Positions 1-8,151 of a stretch of DNA of 64,000 nt are shown piece by piece. A model generated the notes under the pieces. It had not been told where the DNA came from and searched no databases. It was given only the letters and a program-made list of their open reading frames with translations. Origin of the DNA: M3007 sp044230315 (GTDB lineage: Bacteria > Bacteroidota > Bacteroidia > Chitinophagales > Saprospiraceae); assembly GCA_044230315.1 (NCBI GenBank), contig JBGARJ010000008.1, positions 1 to 64,000 on the forward strand, read 5' to 3'. Every line of letters begins with the position of its first letter. The stretch's first letter is position 1. A program made the translations under genes and the position numbers.

Positions 1-81
1 ATGCTTCTTAATTTTGCCTGTGGCTTACTAAGAATAGTCTGGTAGGTTTTTGCAAACCTTTGAACATGAAGCCCGGAGCAT

Positions 82-183
82 GTTGTTGGCGAGGACGCCA
101 ACAACGGCGTTAAGGCTTGATTTTCAACGAAATGCCGCTGTTGGCGTCCTCGCCAACAGCAAAATGTACCGGATCATTGTTAC
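82..183. repeat. Paired-hairpin small repeat, copy 1
   Basis: Two perfect 10-bp hairpins with 4-nt loops lie 31 bp apart. The first is at 82-105, stem GTTGTTGGCG, loop AGGA. The second is at 137-160, stem GCTGTTGGCG, loop TCCT. Their loops and stems are reverse complements, so the two hairpins are themselves inverted copies. The segment 143-183 (hairpin, AGCAAAATG, ACCGGA, CATTGT) recurs in reverse orientation at 52859-52901, so this is a dispersed element and not a local terminator. No coding potential is seen. Its right end lies just upstream of the gene starting at 199. Confidence 0.6.
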
Positions 184-198
184 CAACACAAAAACGTT

Positions 199-750
199 AT
201 GGAAAAACTGTTTTTTACCTGGAAAAAAATGCTCCTGTTGCTCGCCCTGTCGGCCGTCATACCGGCATTGGCGCCCGCTCAAACCAGCGACCCCATGCAA
301 GAACAGATGAATCAACTCCTGCGCCGCATGCAGGAACAGATGCGGCAGGGCATGTCTTTTGATACGTCGTTCAACGGAGGCCATCTTCAAATATCACCCG
401 ATTCTTCGTCTTACTTTTATTTCCGGGTCGACACCAGTTTTGGCGGCGACAACGGCAGCCAGTTCTTCCAGTTTTCGCCGTTCGGCAGCCCCGGGGGACA
501 GGGTTTCCCGGATATGAACCAGCTGTTTGAACAATTTTTTAACGGCATGCGCCCGTTCGATTCGCCCAAAAATTACGGCAACCTGCCCCCCGACGACGGC
601 CAGCCGGGCGCCGAAGGCGACGACGAACTGCTGCCGGAAGAGCGCCTGCGCCAACAGGAAACCCAACCCGCGCCACAGGAGGCCAATCCGCCGAAGCCGG
701 CCCAACCCGCCAAACCCGCCAAATCGACGGTGAAAACTATCCGGATCTAG
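199..750 (+). CDS. Secreted hypothetical protein, Met/Gln-rich with Pro/Lys-rich tail
   Basis: 183 aa. A signal peptide is clear: positive start (MEKLFFTWKK), a Leu/Ala-rich core and an A-P-A-Q cleavage region near residue 28. The mature N terminus is a Gln/Met-rich amphipathic stretch with repeated MQEQM units. A Gly/Phe/Ser-rich middle follows, then an acidic patch near 140-150 and a Pro/Ala/Lys-rich tail of PAKPAK type. No enzyme motif or known domain is recognised. The order suggests an exported, partly disordered protein. It stands alone; the next gene starts about 160 bp downstream. Function unknown. Confidence 0.75.
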   Translation: MEKLFFTWKKMLLLLALSAVIPALAPAQTSDPMQEQMNQLLRRMQEQMRQGMSFDTSFNGGHLQISPDSSSYFYFRVDTSFGGDNGSQFFQFSPFGSPGGQGFPDMNQLFEQFFNGMRPFDSPKNYGNLPPDDGQPGAEGDDELLPEERLRQQETQPAPQEANPPKPAQPAKPAKSTVKTIRI

Positions 751-912
751 AGCCTATCCGGAAGCCGGCACAAAAACAATGCTTTGCCACTTCAGTTGGA
801 ATAGCGTTCTTTGCCGGACCGATGGAACAAAACCGGGGACGGCCCCCAACCAATTCCGGGAAACGGTGTTTCAGGAATATTCTTTTCAGCGGGCGATCAA
901 ACCATAGCGAAC

Positions 913-1359
913 ATGCCAGTGAACGAGCAAGTAGATGTGTTCATTTACCGGGTCCGGGAAACCGGCCTGGAAGTGTTTCTGGTGCATAATGCCGAACAGC
1001 AACTCGACCAAACCCAATGGCAGGCCTTGTCGGCCGGAGAAGATACGCCCGAACGCTTGGGCAATGCCAATTGCATCGAACTCGAACCCATCACCGACGC
1101 CAACGGCGAATCGCGCAAGGCCATAGCCATCGAAGCCGACTGGCACGAGTTGCCCTCGCTGCGCGCGCTGATCTATGAAGATTACCGGGTGGCCAAGGAA
1201 AAAGCCCGGCAAAAGATCAAAAACCTGATCCCCGAAATGGAAAAAGGCGCCTTCTTCGCCGTGAAAGAAGCCTTCAAGCGCGTGCTGCCCGAGCAATACG
1301 CTTTCCTGAAAGAACTGAAAGAAGTGTTGATCGAGAAAAACTCGACCAAATACCTCTGA
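913..1359 (+). CDS. Hypothetical protein with Nudix-like N-terminal strand
   Basis: 148 aa from ATG 913. An in-frame ATG at 811 would add 34 residues of low-complexity sequence that does not look like folded protein, so 913 is preferred. The N terminus (VDVFIYRVRETGLEVFLVH) resembles the first beta strands of Nudix hydrolases. No Nudix box (GX5EX7REUXEEXGU) is present, so hydrolase activity is not supported. The C-terminal half is a charged helical region rich in Lys/Glu (KEKARQKIKNLIPEMEKG). No signal peptide or membrane segment, so cytoplasmic. It converges with the K+ channel gene, whose stop lies 10 bp away. Confidence 0.7.
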   Translation: MPVNEQVDVFIYRVRETGLEVFLVHNAEQQLDQTQWQALSAGEDTPERLGNANCIELEPITDANGESRKAIAIEADWHELPSLRALIYEDYRVAKEKARQKIKNLIPEMEKGAFFAVKEAFKRVLPEQYAFLKELKEVLIEKNSTKYL

Positions 1360-1368
1360 CGGGCCGGA

Positions 1369-2337
1369 TTACAACCGGCTCCCGCATTTGTGGCAGTGCA
1401 CGGCCCCCGTGTGATGCTCCGATTGCCCGCATCGCTTACAAAGTTTGAATTCCACTGCTTTCAGGTTCATCACCCGGCCGCTTATTTCGGCGGTGACAAT
1501 GCCGGTCGGCACGGCAATAATGCCATAGCCAAGGATCATGACAAACGTGGCCAGAAATTTACCAAAGGCAGTCACCGGTGTAATGTCGCCGTATCCCACG
1601 GTCGTCAGGGTGACAATGGCCCAGTAGATACCCGCAGGAATATTGGCAAACTTGGGGTTGTGCGGCGCTTCCACCATGTACATCAGCGAGCCGATGATAA
1701 TGGCCAGCAACATCACGAAGGAGAGAAAAACATAAATCTTGGTCCGGCTGGCCTTCAGGGCATTAACGACCACGGCGCCTTCGTCGACAAAATGCCCCAT
1801 TTTAAAGATTCGAAAGATACGGAGCAGCCGCAGGGCGCGCACGATGAGCAGGTGCTGGGAGCCCACATAAAATATGCTGACGTAAGTAGGCAGTACCGCC
1901 AGCAAATCGACAATTCCGAAAAACGAAGTGGCATACTGCACCGGATAGCGCGCGCTGTATAACCGCAAAATATATTCGATGGTGAACAACAGGGTAAACA
2001 ACCACTCCAACACGAAAAAAATCCACCAATACGCCCGGTGAACGTGCGCTACCGTTTCCAGCATGACCGCCAGCACACTGCCCGAGATTAAAATGATCAG
2101 GATCGTATCAAACCGCTTCCCCTCCGGCGTGTCGCTTTGAAAGATGACCCGCCGCAGGTAGATCCGTTGTTTCCGGCTAATGATACGATCCAGCCGGCGT
2201 TTGCCCCAGCCCGCCAGACGGTAAATGAGCCGCTGAAGAAAACCGGGCGCCGCCGACGCTACGCGGCTCAACAACTTGAACAAACTGCGCATCCGATGTT
2301 GTATCCTATGCCGGTTTTCCCTTTCCTGCATATCCAT
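1369..2337 (-). CDS. Voltage-gated potassium channel (Kv/KvAP-like) with C-terminal zinc ribbon
   Basis: 322 aa from ATG 2337. The frame stays open to 2451, but the extra residues are Arg-rich and unlike channel N termini. Four hydrophobic S1-S4-like segments are followed by a pore domain. The S4-like segment has regularly spaced arginines (RALRLLRIFRIFK, about residues 165-180). The selectivity filter TVGYGD is intact near residues 244-249, showing K+ conduction. After S6 there is a short cytoplasmic tail with paired cysteines CKRC and CHKC, a probable zinc ribbon. The tail could sense metal or redox state, but that is inference. It forms a six-TM channel of the inner membrane, probably tetrameric. 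Confidence 0.92.
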   Translation of the reverse strand: MDMQERENRHRIQHRMRSLFKLLSRVASAAPGFLQRLIYRLAGWGKRRLDRIISRKQRIYLRRVIFQSDTPEGKRFDTILIILISGSVLAVMLETVAHVHRAYWWIFFVLEWLFTLLFTIEYILRLYSARYPVQYATSFFGIVDLLAVLPTYVSIFYVGSQHLLIVRALRLLRIFRIFKMGHFVDEGAVVVNALKASRTKIYVFLSFVMLLAIIIGSLMYMVEAPHNPKFANIPAGIYWAIVTLTTVGYGDITPVTAFGKFLATFVMILGYGIIAVPTGIVTAEISGRVMNLKAVEFKLCKRCGQSEHHTGAVHCHKCGSRL

Positions 2338-2470
2338 AGTTTCAATTTTAACCGCCTTCCTTCGGAAGAGGCAGGCGGAAAATGATTTGCGGAATATTCG
2401 GGCTACCCCCACGCCGATCGCCGTTCCAACCAATCGCCTGCCATCGGCCATGGCGGCGTTCGGGCCATTT

Positions 2471-4879
2471 TTATTTGATCTCTTTTTGGCTGGCCGTGTT
2501 CACAAACATTACATTTCCGATATCTTCGTACCCTTCAAAAATCACCTTTCCTTTCCGGTTTACCGTCTCGGTGCGGAAACCCACGACGGTTAGGTCGGCA
2601 TCCCGGCTTTTTTGCGCGATAATGGTATGCGTGTTCGAATGGGGCGTCCGGACAATAAACTCGACGTTGTTCGGCGAAATAGGCAACTGCCCCGCCTGAA
2701 TGAGCAAAAAGAGCCGGTTCTTTTCTGCTTCAATAATATCCTCCGGGTACACGGCAAATATTTTGATCTGGGCCTCCCGCCATTCCTGGTGCCCCATGAT
2801 AATGTAAGCCAACAGGATCATTAATGTGGCGTTTTCGTAGTTGGAAGCCGTGATCCAGATATGGATCTCCCGTTTCAGCCCAAACCCGCGTTCTGACGAA
2901 CCCAGGACGATGATATCGAAATCGACGGACTTGATCAGGTTGAAGTTGTCTACAATTTTTGTCAGTTCGTCCGGGGCGCTTTTTGAAAATTCGAAGATCA
3001 ACAGGTTGTTTTCGGTCCCGGCAATACCGGGCAATTGAATGATCTGCGAAATGCCCGCGGTAAAAGACGGCGAGATCAGGGTATCCACATAAATGTTGCT
3101 CCGGCTGGTTTCGGCCATTTCGATCAGGCGGTCTTTGCACTCCTGCGCTCTTATATTGGACTCCCGCGACAGGTAATCGCTGATCAGGTGTATATAGGTG
3201 CCGAAGCCGTATTTATGCGCGATCCAGCGCAATAAATCAAACACGCCCAGGCGCTGAAACGAATGTTCCGACACGGCAATAGCCGAGGGGCGCCAGCTGC
3301 GGGTTTGTTCTTTTTCCGCTTTTTGTAAAAAAACCTGCAATTGCCGGCTGAGCTGGAAAATGACGCCTTGAAAAATGAGGGCTATACTGCGTTTGTCCTT
3401 ATTCCAGGCTGTAATGGCCGAATACAGTCCAACCATCGCCAGAATAGCCATCAACGCATAGGTGCTGTCCATAAAGAACATCAAACCGAAACACGCCAGC
3501 GCCCCGAACAAGGAGATGAACCACCGCGATTTGAAGCGGGGCCGGTACGATGGGTCCGCTGCAAAGTGATTCAAAAACGAGATGAGGCAAAGCGACCCGT
3601 AAGTCACCATAAAAAACATCGAAATGATCTGGGCCACGCTGTCGAGGGCGCCCATCAGGATAAAAGCGCCCGCTATCAGGATCGTGAGCACCGTGGCATT
3701 ATACGGTTCGTCGCTGGGACCTTTTCCATCGGCCAGCCAGTCGTTGAACCGGGGCGTGGGGAAGATCTGGTCGCGGGCAATGGCCTGCAGCGTTCGGGGC
3801 GCCACCATGATCGAACCCAGGGCCGAAGAGATCGTGGCGGCAGCCAAGCCGATTGGGATTAGCCACCAGCCTTGCCAGGCGATATCGGCCATGATAAGCC
3901 GCGACGTGTCGGCCAGATCCGCCGGGGCGGCCGAAACGGCCAGCTTGTACGCAATAAACAAATAAATGACCATCCCCGTGAGGGTGGCTGCCATGGTTCC
4001 CAGCGGGAGGGAGCGCCCGGGGTCCTTCAGGTCGCCGGAAAGCCCGACACCGGCGGTCATGCCGGTAAAAGCGGGAAAAATAATGGCAAAAACGGTGAAA
4101 AAACCGATCGGACTGACCGGCGCCACCGGCTGAACCGGGCGCGGCATGTGGCCTTCGGGTCCGATCACGGGCGTTCGGGGGGTAATCGGGCTGGTATCGA
4201 GCATCGGATATTTCAGGGGCGTATCCACTACCGCGCCGGTCATTCCCGGTTGAGGGCCGATAAAATTGGACACCGTGGCTACCGGGTCAAAACGCTGGGT
4301 TTGCGAAAATTCGGTTGAGCCGGCAAAAAAAGCGAGCAACGCAATACCGAGCGTAGCGACAACCGCATAGAGCGTTTTTACCCCAAGATCGGCTCCTTTC
4401 GACAACATGATATAGGTAAGGCCCAGCAGCGCGGGGATGCCGATTGTCTGTTTCTGGCGCAACACCCACACCAACCAGGCGGGCAAGTGATAGGTGTCGA
4501 TCAGGTAGGTGAAAAGCGATTTAAAGGCTTCTGTAAAAGCGATGATATAAAACGCTACGCTGATGGCTTGCGACAAATACAGCGCAATACCGATCGTCGA
4601 GCCGATGACCAGCCCAAAAGACCGGGAAATAATATAGTACTCCCCCCCGCCTTCCACCTTCTGGTTGGTCGCGATTTCAGCAATCGCCATCGCGGTAGGT
4701 ATCGTGACGGCATGCCCGATGATGATAATCGCCAGGGTGCCAATGAAACCGACGTTACCCACCGAAAACCCGAAACGCCTCTGAAAAACTTTGCATACCG
4801 GAGTCGGGTTTTTATCATCAGACTGGTTGCGACGGGGGGGCTTTGAGCGGAAAAAAATGGCGTTTTTACCGCCAAACAT
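2471..4879 (-). CDS. SLC12-like cation/chloride (APC superfamily) transporter, N terminus abnormal
   Basis: 802 aa. The sequence from about residue 45 onward is a classic bacterial SLC12-type APC transporter: VGNVGFIGTLAIIIIGHAVT, then EGGGEYYIISRSFGL, and FPAFTGMTAGVGLSGDLKDP in TM6. About 11 TM segments are followed by a soluble C-terminal domain of some 280 residues with a universal-stress-like fold, as in SLC12 proteins. The oddity is the N terminus. Family members carry a hydrophobic TM1 (TFGGVFTPS...LTI.GVIMYLR) directly before VGNVG. Here FGG is followed by about 30 hydrophilic residues (KNAIFFRSKPPRRNQSDDKN), and homopolymer runs T7 and C7 lie in that stretch. A 76-bp foldback (4821-4896) overlaps it. 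The start at 4879 is therefore tentative; the gene may be disrupted. Confidence 0.85.
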   Translation of the reverse strand: MFGGKNAIFFRSKPPRRNQSDDKNPTPVCKVFQRRFGFSVGNVGFIGTLAIIIIGHAVTIPTAMAIAEIATNQKVEGGGEYYIISRSFGLVIGSTIGIALYLSQAISVAFYIIAFTEAFKSLFTYLIDTYHLPAWLVWVLRQKQTIGIPALLGLTYIMLSKGADLGVKTLYAVVATLGIALLAFFAGSTEFSQTQRFDPVATVSNFIGPQPGMTGAVVDTPLKYPMLDTSPITPRTPVIGPEGHMPRPVQPVAPVSPIGFFTVFAIIFPAFTGMTAGVGLSGDLKDPGRSLPLGTMAATLTGMVIYLFIAYKLAVSAAPADLADTSRLIMADIAWQGWWLIPIGLAAATISSALGSIMVAPRTLQAIARDQIFPTPRFNDWLADGKGPSDEPYNATVLTILIAGAFILMGALDSVAQIISMFFMVTYGSLCLISFLNHFAADPSYRPRFKSRWFISLFGALACFGLMFFMDSTYALMAILAMVGLYSAITAWNKDKRSIALIFQGVIFQLSRQLQVFLQKAEKEQTRSWRPSAIAVSEHSFQRLGVFDLLRWIAHKYGFGTYIHLISDYLSRESNIRAQECKDRLIEMAETSRSNIYVDTLISPSFTAGISQIIQLPGIAGTENNLLIFEFSKSAPDELTKIVDNFNLIKSVDFDIIVLGSSERGFGLKREIHIWITASNYENATLMILLAYIIMGHQEWREAQIKIFAVYPEDIIEAEKNRLFLLIQAGQLPISPNNVEFIVRTPHSNTHTIIAQKSRDADLTVVGFRTETVNRKGKVIFEGYEDIGNVMFVNTASQKEIK

Positions 4880-4896
4880 GCCCGTCGCAACCAGTC
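4821..4896. repeat. 76-bp foldback: 16-bp perfect inverted repeat
   Basis: GACTGGTTGCGACGGG (4821-4836) and its exact reverse complement (4881-4896) enclose 44 bp containing the only nearby ATG of the SLC12-like gene and a secondary GGCG/CGCC pairing. The structure sits exactly where the first transmembrane helix of that transporter should be encoded. Either a small foldback insertion replaced the 5' coding part, or the hairpin is a local rearrangement. No second copy was seen in the window. Confidence 0.6.
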
Positions 4897-4996
4897 TTTA
4901 CTACAGATTCCGTTGAAAATCAGCAGCGCCTGTTGAACTGACCGGATTCAAAGGTAATCGGGAATTGAGAAGCGGGTATAAAGAGCCAACCCTTAT

Positions 4997-5044
4997 GGTC
5001 AACTTTAGCCCTTTTGAAATCACTAAAAAAGGCTAAGGTTGAAC
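4997..5044. repeat. Small palindromic repeat (GGCTAAGGT family), copy 1
   Basis: Imperfect inverted repeat: GGTCAACTTTAGCC at 4997-5010 against GGCTAAGGTTGAAC at 5031-5044, in the gap upstream of the divergent SLC12-like and YheT-like genes. Related sequences occur at 6172-6190 and 14487-14522. The rest of the gap 4897-5185 holds no gene that I can support. Confidence 0.45.
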
Positions 5045-5185
5045 TAAGCACCCTTGGCTCGCGTGACGTCAACCCGGGAAATGTCCGCCAGCCGGGCGGC
5101 GCCGGACAAAATACAAAAGAGCATCTAAAGTTCCTAAAAACTGCTTCATCTTGCCCGCTTTATTGATAGATCGCCAACCATAATT

Positions 5186-6160
5186 ATGCCTTTCCTCGCC
5201 CCCTCCAGCTACTCCGGCCCGCCGTTTTGGCAAACCAACGGCCACCTGCAAACCATTGCCCCGGGTGTCTTGCGGCGCGTGCCGGATGTGCAATATTCCC
5301 GCGAGCGGATTCCTACACCCGACGGCGATTTTCTGGACCTGGACTGGATCCGGCGCAACAACCGGCGCCTGGTGGTGCTGACCCACGGGCTCGAGGGTAA
5401 TTCCGAGCGGCAATATATCCGGGGCGCCGCCAAACTGTTTGCCCGGTACGATTGGGATGTGCTGGCCTGGAACTGCCGCTCCTGTTCCGGCGAAATGAAC
5501 CGCGCCTTCCGTATGTACCATCACGGCGATATCGACGACATCGGCACGGTGATCCGGCATGCCCGCTCCGGCGGCACGTACCGGGCTATAGCCCTGGTCG
5601 GATTTAGCATGGGCGCCAATATTACGATGAAATACCTCGGCGTAACCGGCGCCCAGACGCCGCCCGAAGTATGCGCTGCCGCCGTTTTTTCGGCGCCCTG
5701 CGACCTCGAATCCGGCGCCGAGGTGCTCGACCGTTGGGATAACCGCTTCTACCGGCGGCGATTCCTGCGGGCGCTGGCGCAAAAGATCCGGTACAAAGAC
5801 GCGCAATACCCCGGCCGGCTGGAGTTGCGGCGGCTGGCCGACGTGCGGCGCTGGCGCGACTTTGATGAGTGGTTCAGCGCACCGATCTGCGGGTACCGCG
5901 ATGCCGCCGATTTCTACCGGAACGCCTCGGCAAAAAATTTCATCCCCGGCATCCGCGTCCCCACTCTCCTGGTCAACGCCGCCAACGACCCTATTCTCAC
6001 CCCCGAATGCATGCCCGCCGATATCGCCCGCCGGCACGCCTTCTTTCACTTCGAACAACCGCCCGCCGGGGGCCATTGCGGCTTCATGCTGCCCAACGAC
6101 GTATTTTCCTGGGCAGAGCGCCGGGCACTGGCCTTTTGTTCGATGGACGTTTCGGCATGA
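5186..6160 (+). CDS. YheT-family alpha/beta hydrolase
   Basis: 324 aa, the usual length of the YheT/ABHD1-3 family. It opens with the family N-terminal pattern of a hydrophobic cap and WQTNGHLQTI (GHxQTI). It then has an oxyanion-type loop HGLEG (about 67-71), the nucleophile elbow GFSMGAN (Ser about 141), an acid in NAANDPI (about 268) and the catalytic His in GGHCGF (about 297). Family members are serine esterases/lipases acting on acyl chains; the substrate here is unknown. No signal peptide, so probably cytoplasmic or peripheral. It stands about 150 bp upstream of paaD on the same strand. Confidence 0.9.
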   Translation: MPFLAPSSYSGPPFWQTNGHLQTIAPGVLRRVPDVQYSRERIPTPDGDFLDLDWIRRNNRRLVVLTHGLEGNSERQYIRGAAKLFARYDWDVLAWNCRSCSGEMNRAFRMYHHGDIDDIGTVIRHARSGGTYRAIALVGFSMGANITMKYLGVTGAQTPPEVCAAAVFSAPCDLESGAEVLDRWDNRFYRRRFLRALAQKIRYKDAQYPGRLELRRLADVRRWRDFDEWFSAPICGYRDAADFYRNASAKNFIPGIRVPTLLVNAANDPILTPECMPADIARRHAFFHFEQPPAGGHCGFMLPNDVFSWAERRALAFCSMDVSA

Positions 6161-6171
6161 GCGCGTGTCAA

Positions 6172-6190
6172 ATGGCTAAGGTCCAACTAA
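6172..6190. repeat. Small repeat (GGCTAAGGT family), copy 2
   Basis: The sequence ATGGCTAAGGTCCAACTAA lies 11 bp after the stop of the YheT-like gene. It matches the right arm of the repeat at 4997-5044 and of the hairpin at 14487-14522 (ATGGCTAACGTCCAAC). Here only one arm is present, so it cannot fold as the others do. Confidence 0.4.
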
Positions 6191-6253
6191 AACGGAGCGG
6201 GGCAACCTGCGGGGATGATCACAATCAACTTGGCCGACCGCAACAGAAGCCCG

Positions 6254-6261
6254 TACCTTTG
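6254..6261 (+). promoter_or_regulatory. Bacteroidota -7 promoter element
   Basis: TACCTTTG matches the TAnnTTTG -7 consensus of the Bacteroidota primary sigma factor. A TTGG about 21 bp upstream fits a -33 element. It lies 53 bp before the paaD start at 6314, supporting that start over the ATG at 6215. Confidence 0.55.
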
Positions 6262-6313
6262 CAGCATGGTGTGCGCACCTGCGTTTCCGAAAACCGTTAA
6301 AATATTCCAGGCC

Positions 6314-6832
6314 ATGACCCATACCACTGCCATAACACCTGCCGAACGCCTAGCCCGGGCCAATGAACTGCTCGAACAGGTATGCGACCCGGAAATTCCG
6401 GCCCTCACGATCGCCGATCTGGGCGTCCTGCGCGCCGTCCATTGGCACGATACGGAGGAAAGCCTAGAAGTAGTCATTACACCCACCTACAGCGGATGCC
6501 CGGCCATGCACGCCATCGAGGTCAACATCCGCGCCGTATTGCAGGAGGGCGGTTTTGAGCGCGTGCAGGTGACCACGGTGCTCCGCCCGGCCTGGACGAC
6601 GGATTGGCTCAGCGAATCGGGCCGGCAAAAATTGCGCGCATTCGGGATCGCGCCGCCGGAAGCGGCAAGCGTCGACAAAAGAGCGCTGTTGGGTGAACGA
6701 CAGGCCCTGAGCTGCCCGCATTGCGGCTCGCGGAACACCCAGATGATCGCCCAGTTCGGGTCGACGGCCTGCAAATCGCTGTTTCGCTGCCTCGATTGCC
6801 TCGAGCCATTCGATTATTTCAAATGCCATTAG
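6314..6832 (+). CDS. paaD: PaaD-like protein (phenylacetyl-CoA epoxidase accessory subunit)
   Basis: 172 aa from ATG 6314, downstream of a good -7 element; the ATG at 6215 would precede the promoter. Residues about 10-90 form the DUF59/MIP18 fold (CDPEIPALTIADLGVLR, then TYSGCPAM). A C-terminal zinc-binding part carries CPHCG (about 134-138) and CLDC (about 159-162), the pattern of PaaD rather than of SufT. PaaD is thought to help mature the diiron or Fe-S components of the PaaABCDE phenylacetyl-CoA monooxygenase. None of paaA, B, C or E is in the window, so it is an orphan here. The TAG stop overlaps the first bases of a MITE-like element. Confidence 0.88.
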   Translation: MTHTTAITPAERLARANELLEQVCDPEIPALTIADLGVLRAVHWHDTEESLEVVITPTYSGCPAMHAIEVNIRAVLQEGGFERVQVTTVLRPAWTTDWLSESGRQKLRAFGIAPPEAASVDKRALLGERQALSCPHCGSRNTQMIAQFGSTACKSLFRCLDCLEPFDYFKCH

Positions 6833-6991
6833 AACATGTTTGGATTTTCATGCTGTGGCGAAAATGGAAAAATTTAATTTCAGGCAAGGCAAATTTTGCA
6901 GGCGTATGCGGGCAATCCGCCGAAAAATTTAACGCAGCATGAAATTAAATTTTCTATTTGCAGGCCAGCAATGAAATTCCAAACATGTTCT
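6831..6991 (+). mobile_element. MITE-like element A, copy 1 (161 bp)
   Basis: Non-coding 161-bp element with terminal inverted repeats of about 21 bp beginning AGAACATGTTTGGA (one mismatch between ends) and subterminal inverted AAATTTAATTTCA segments. Both halves can pair over most of the length. Its first two bases AG complete the TAG stop of paaD. Other copies: 30819, 31682, 39627, 43881, 51886, plus fragments at 40504 and 61297. No transposase is in the window. Confidence 0.85.
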
Positions 6992-7080
6992 TAAATACAT
7001 TGTTCTGCGAAAAATCTGCGCAGAATTGATTACTCGTGGGCAGTCAAAACATCAATAGACCTGGATCAACATGCATCATG

Positions 7081-7105
7081 CGCCAGCCCGGCAGGCGTTT
7101 TTTTT
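7081..7105 (+). terminator. Possible weak rho-independent terminator
   Basis: CGCC...GGCG (7081-7084/7094-7097) is followed directly by eight T. The stem is short and its loop is GC-rich, so confidence is modest. The surrounding gap 6992-7365 shows no other supportable gene or site. Confidence 0.35.
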
Positions 7106-7365
7106 ACCGGTAAAAGACCCGCCGAAGCGATGCGTTGGTAAAAAGCGGCGTTTTTGCGTACAAAGCAATATCCTGACAACACCCTGGTTTTCAGCCGCTT
7201 AAAATTTAGCCTTCCCGATCTGTAACGCTGAAACCCGTGAAACCGCCGGTAAAAGCGGGTAAAATCTGTACTGGAAACGGTTCAGAGGAACGATGACCTT
7301 TGTCCTACGTTTTGCGCAAAACGGTTTTTCAACACCCTTTTGTTCACTGTAAAAAAACACAGGTC

Positions 7366-8040
7366 ATGAAATCGTTGCATCCTGTTTTCCGCACCATCCA
7401 TATTTCCCCTTTAGCCACCTTGTTATTCATCATGTTCGCCGCTTCGGTCTGGTTCTCGTGCCAGAAAGAGCCCGTGGCTCCCAATGAAGAGCCGAACGGC
7501 GGAACATTGACCAGCCAACCCGATACGGCTACCGTAGTGGCCTTTCTGGACCCCCTCCGGCAGGTATTGTACGTTGATCCGCAATACGTCGAACAAGCCT
7601 TGAGTCAGTTGCGCGCCACCCCGGTCCAACACGGCAGCGGGTACCAGATGCAGGGCCATACCCCTTCCGGCGAAGAACGCATCATCCAATTCACCGTCGA
7701 ACCGGCGCCCCTCCCGCAGCCCTACATGCGCTCCATAACTATAGCGCAACCCACGGGCGAATTGGTGAAGGCATTTGAAGAAAAAGGCACCAAATACGAA
7801 GTATGGCGCGGACGCAAGTGCGGCGCCGTCCGGAAAGGCTACGACACCGGTTGTGTCGACGGCATTCCGAACAACAACTTCTCCTGGCGCACCGTCATGT
7901 ACGATTATTCCACCTGCGATACTGGCAACGGGCTTTGCACACAGGAATGGAATATTGTTGGCCAAACCTTTGACTACAAATCGGACCAATGCATTGCCAT
8001 CAAACAAATCACCCCGATCTACGCCTGGCAATGCTATTGA
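7366..8040 (+). CDS. Hypothetical lipoprotein
   Basis: 224 aa from ATG 7366. The frame opens at 7300, but 7366 gives a proper export signal. A long hydrophobic segment ends in a lipobox-like SVWFSCQKE, predicting lipidation at that Cys and membrane anchoring. The mature part begins with a Pro/Glu/Thr-rich linker. The C-terminal third is Cys-rich (GRKCGAV, DTGCVDG, STCDTGNGLCTQEW, DQCIA, AWQCY), with six to seven cysteines that probably form disulphides outside the cytoplasm. No family recognised. A terminator-like hairpin follows 9 bp after the stop, so it is probably monocistronic. Confidence 0.75.
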   Translation: MKSLHPVFRTIHISPLATLLFIMFAASVWFSCQKEPVAPNEEPNGGTLTSQPDTATVVAFLDPLRQVLYVDPQYVEQALSQLRATPVQHGSGYQMQGHTPSGEERIIQFTVEPAPLPQPYMRSITIAQPTGELVKAFEEKGTKYEVWRGRKCGAVRKGYDTGCVDGIPNNNFSWRTVMYDYSTCDTGNGLCTQEWNIVGQTFDYKSDQCIAIKQITPIYAWQCY

Positions 8041-8048
8041 CCGGCTTC

Positions 8049-8081
8049 CCCTTCCCGGTAGGTTTTCGCCGCCGGGAAGGG
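8049..8081 (+). terminator. Terminator-like hairpin after the lipoprotein gene
   Basis: A perfect 10-bp stem CCCTTCCCGG / CCGGGAAGGG with a 13-nt loop, starting 9 bp after the stop at 8040. There is no strong T-run; the downstream TATATTTG looks like a promoter element instead. Confidence 0.5.
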
Positions 8082-8089
8082 TATATTTG
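8082..8089 (+). promoter_or_regulatory. Bacteroidota -7 promoter element
   Basis: TATATTTG fits TAnnTTTG and lies 62 bp upstream of the start at 8152, directly after the terminator-like hairpin. It probably drives the secreted protein gene. Confidence 0.5.
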
Positions 8090-8151
8090 TGGTACTTTCC
8101 GCTCCCAACTCCGTCCTTCCTCATTTGTTCACCAGTACAACATTCATCCGT

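Noticed and set aside
5069..6076. 335-codon - frame opposite the YheT-like hydrolase
   Set aside because: No motif, and the + strand frame carries the complete catalytic triad.
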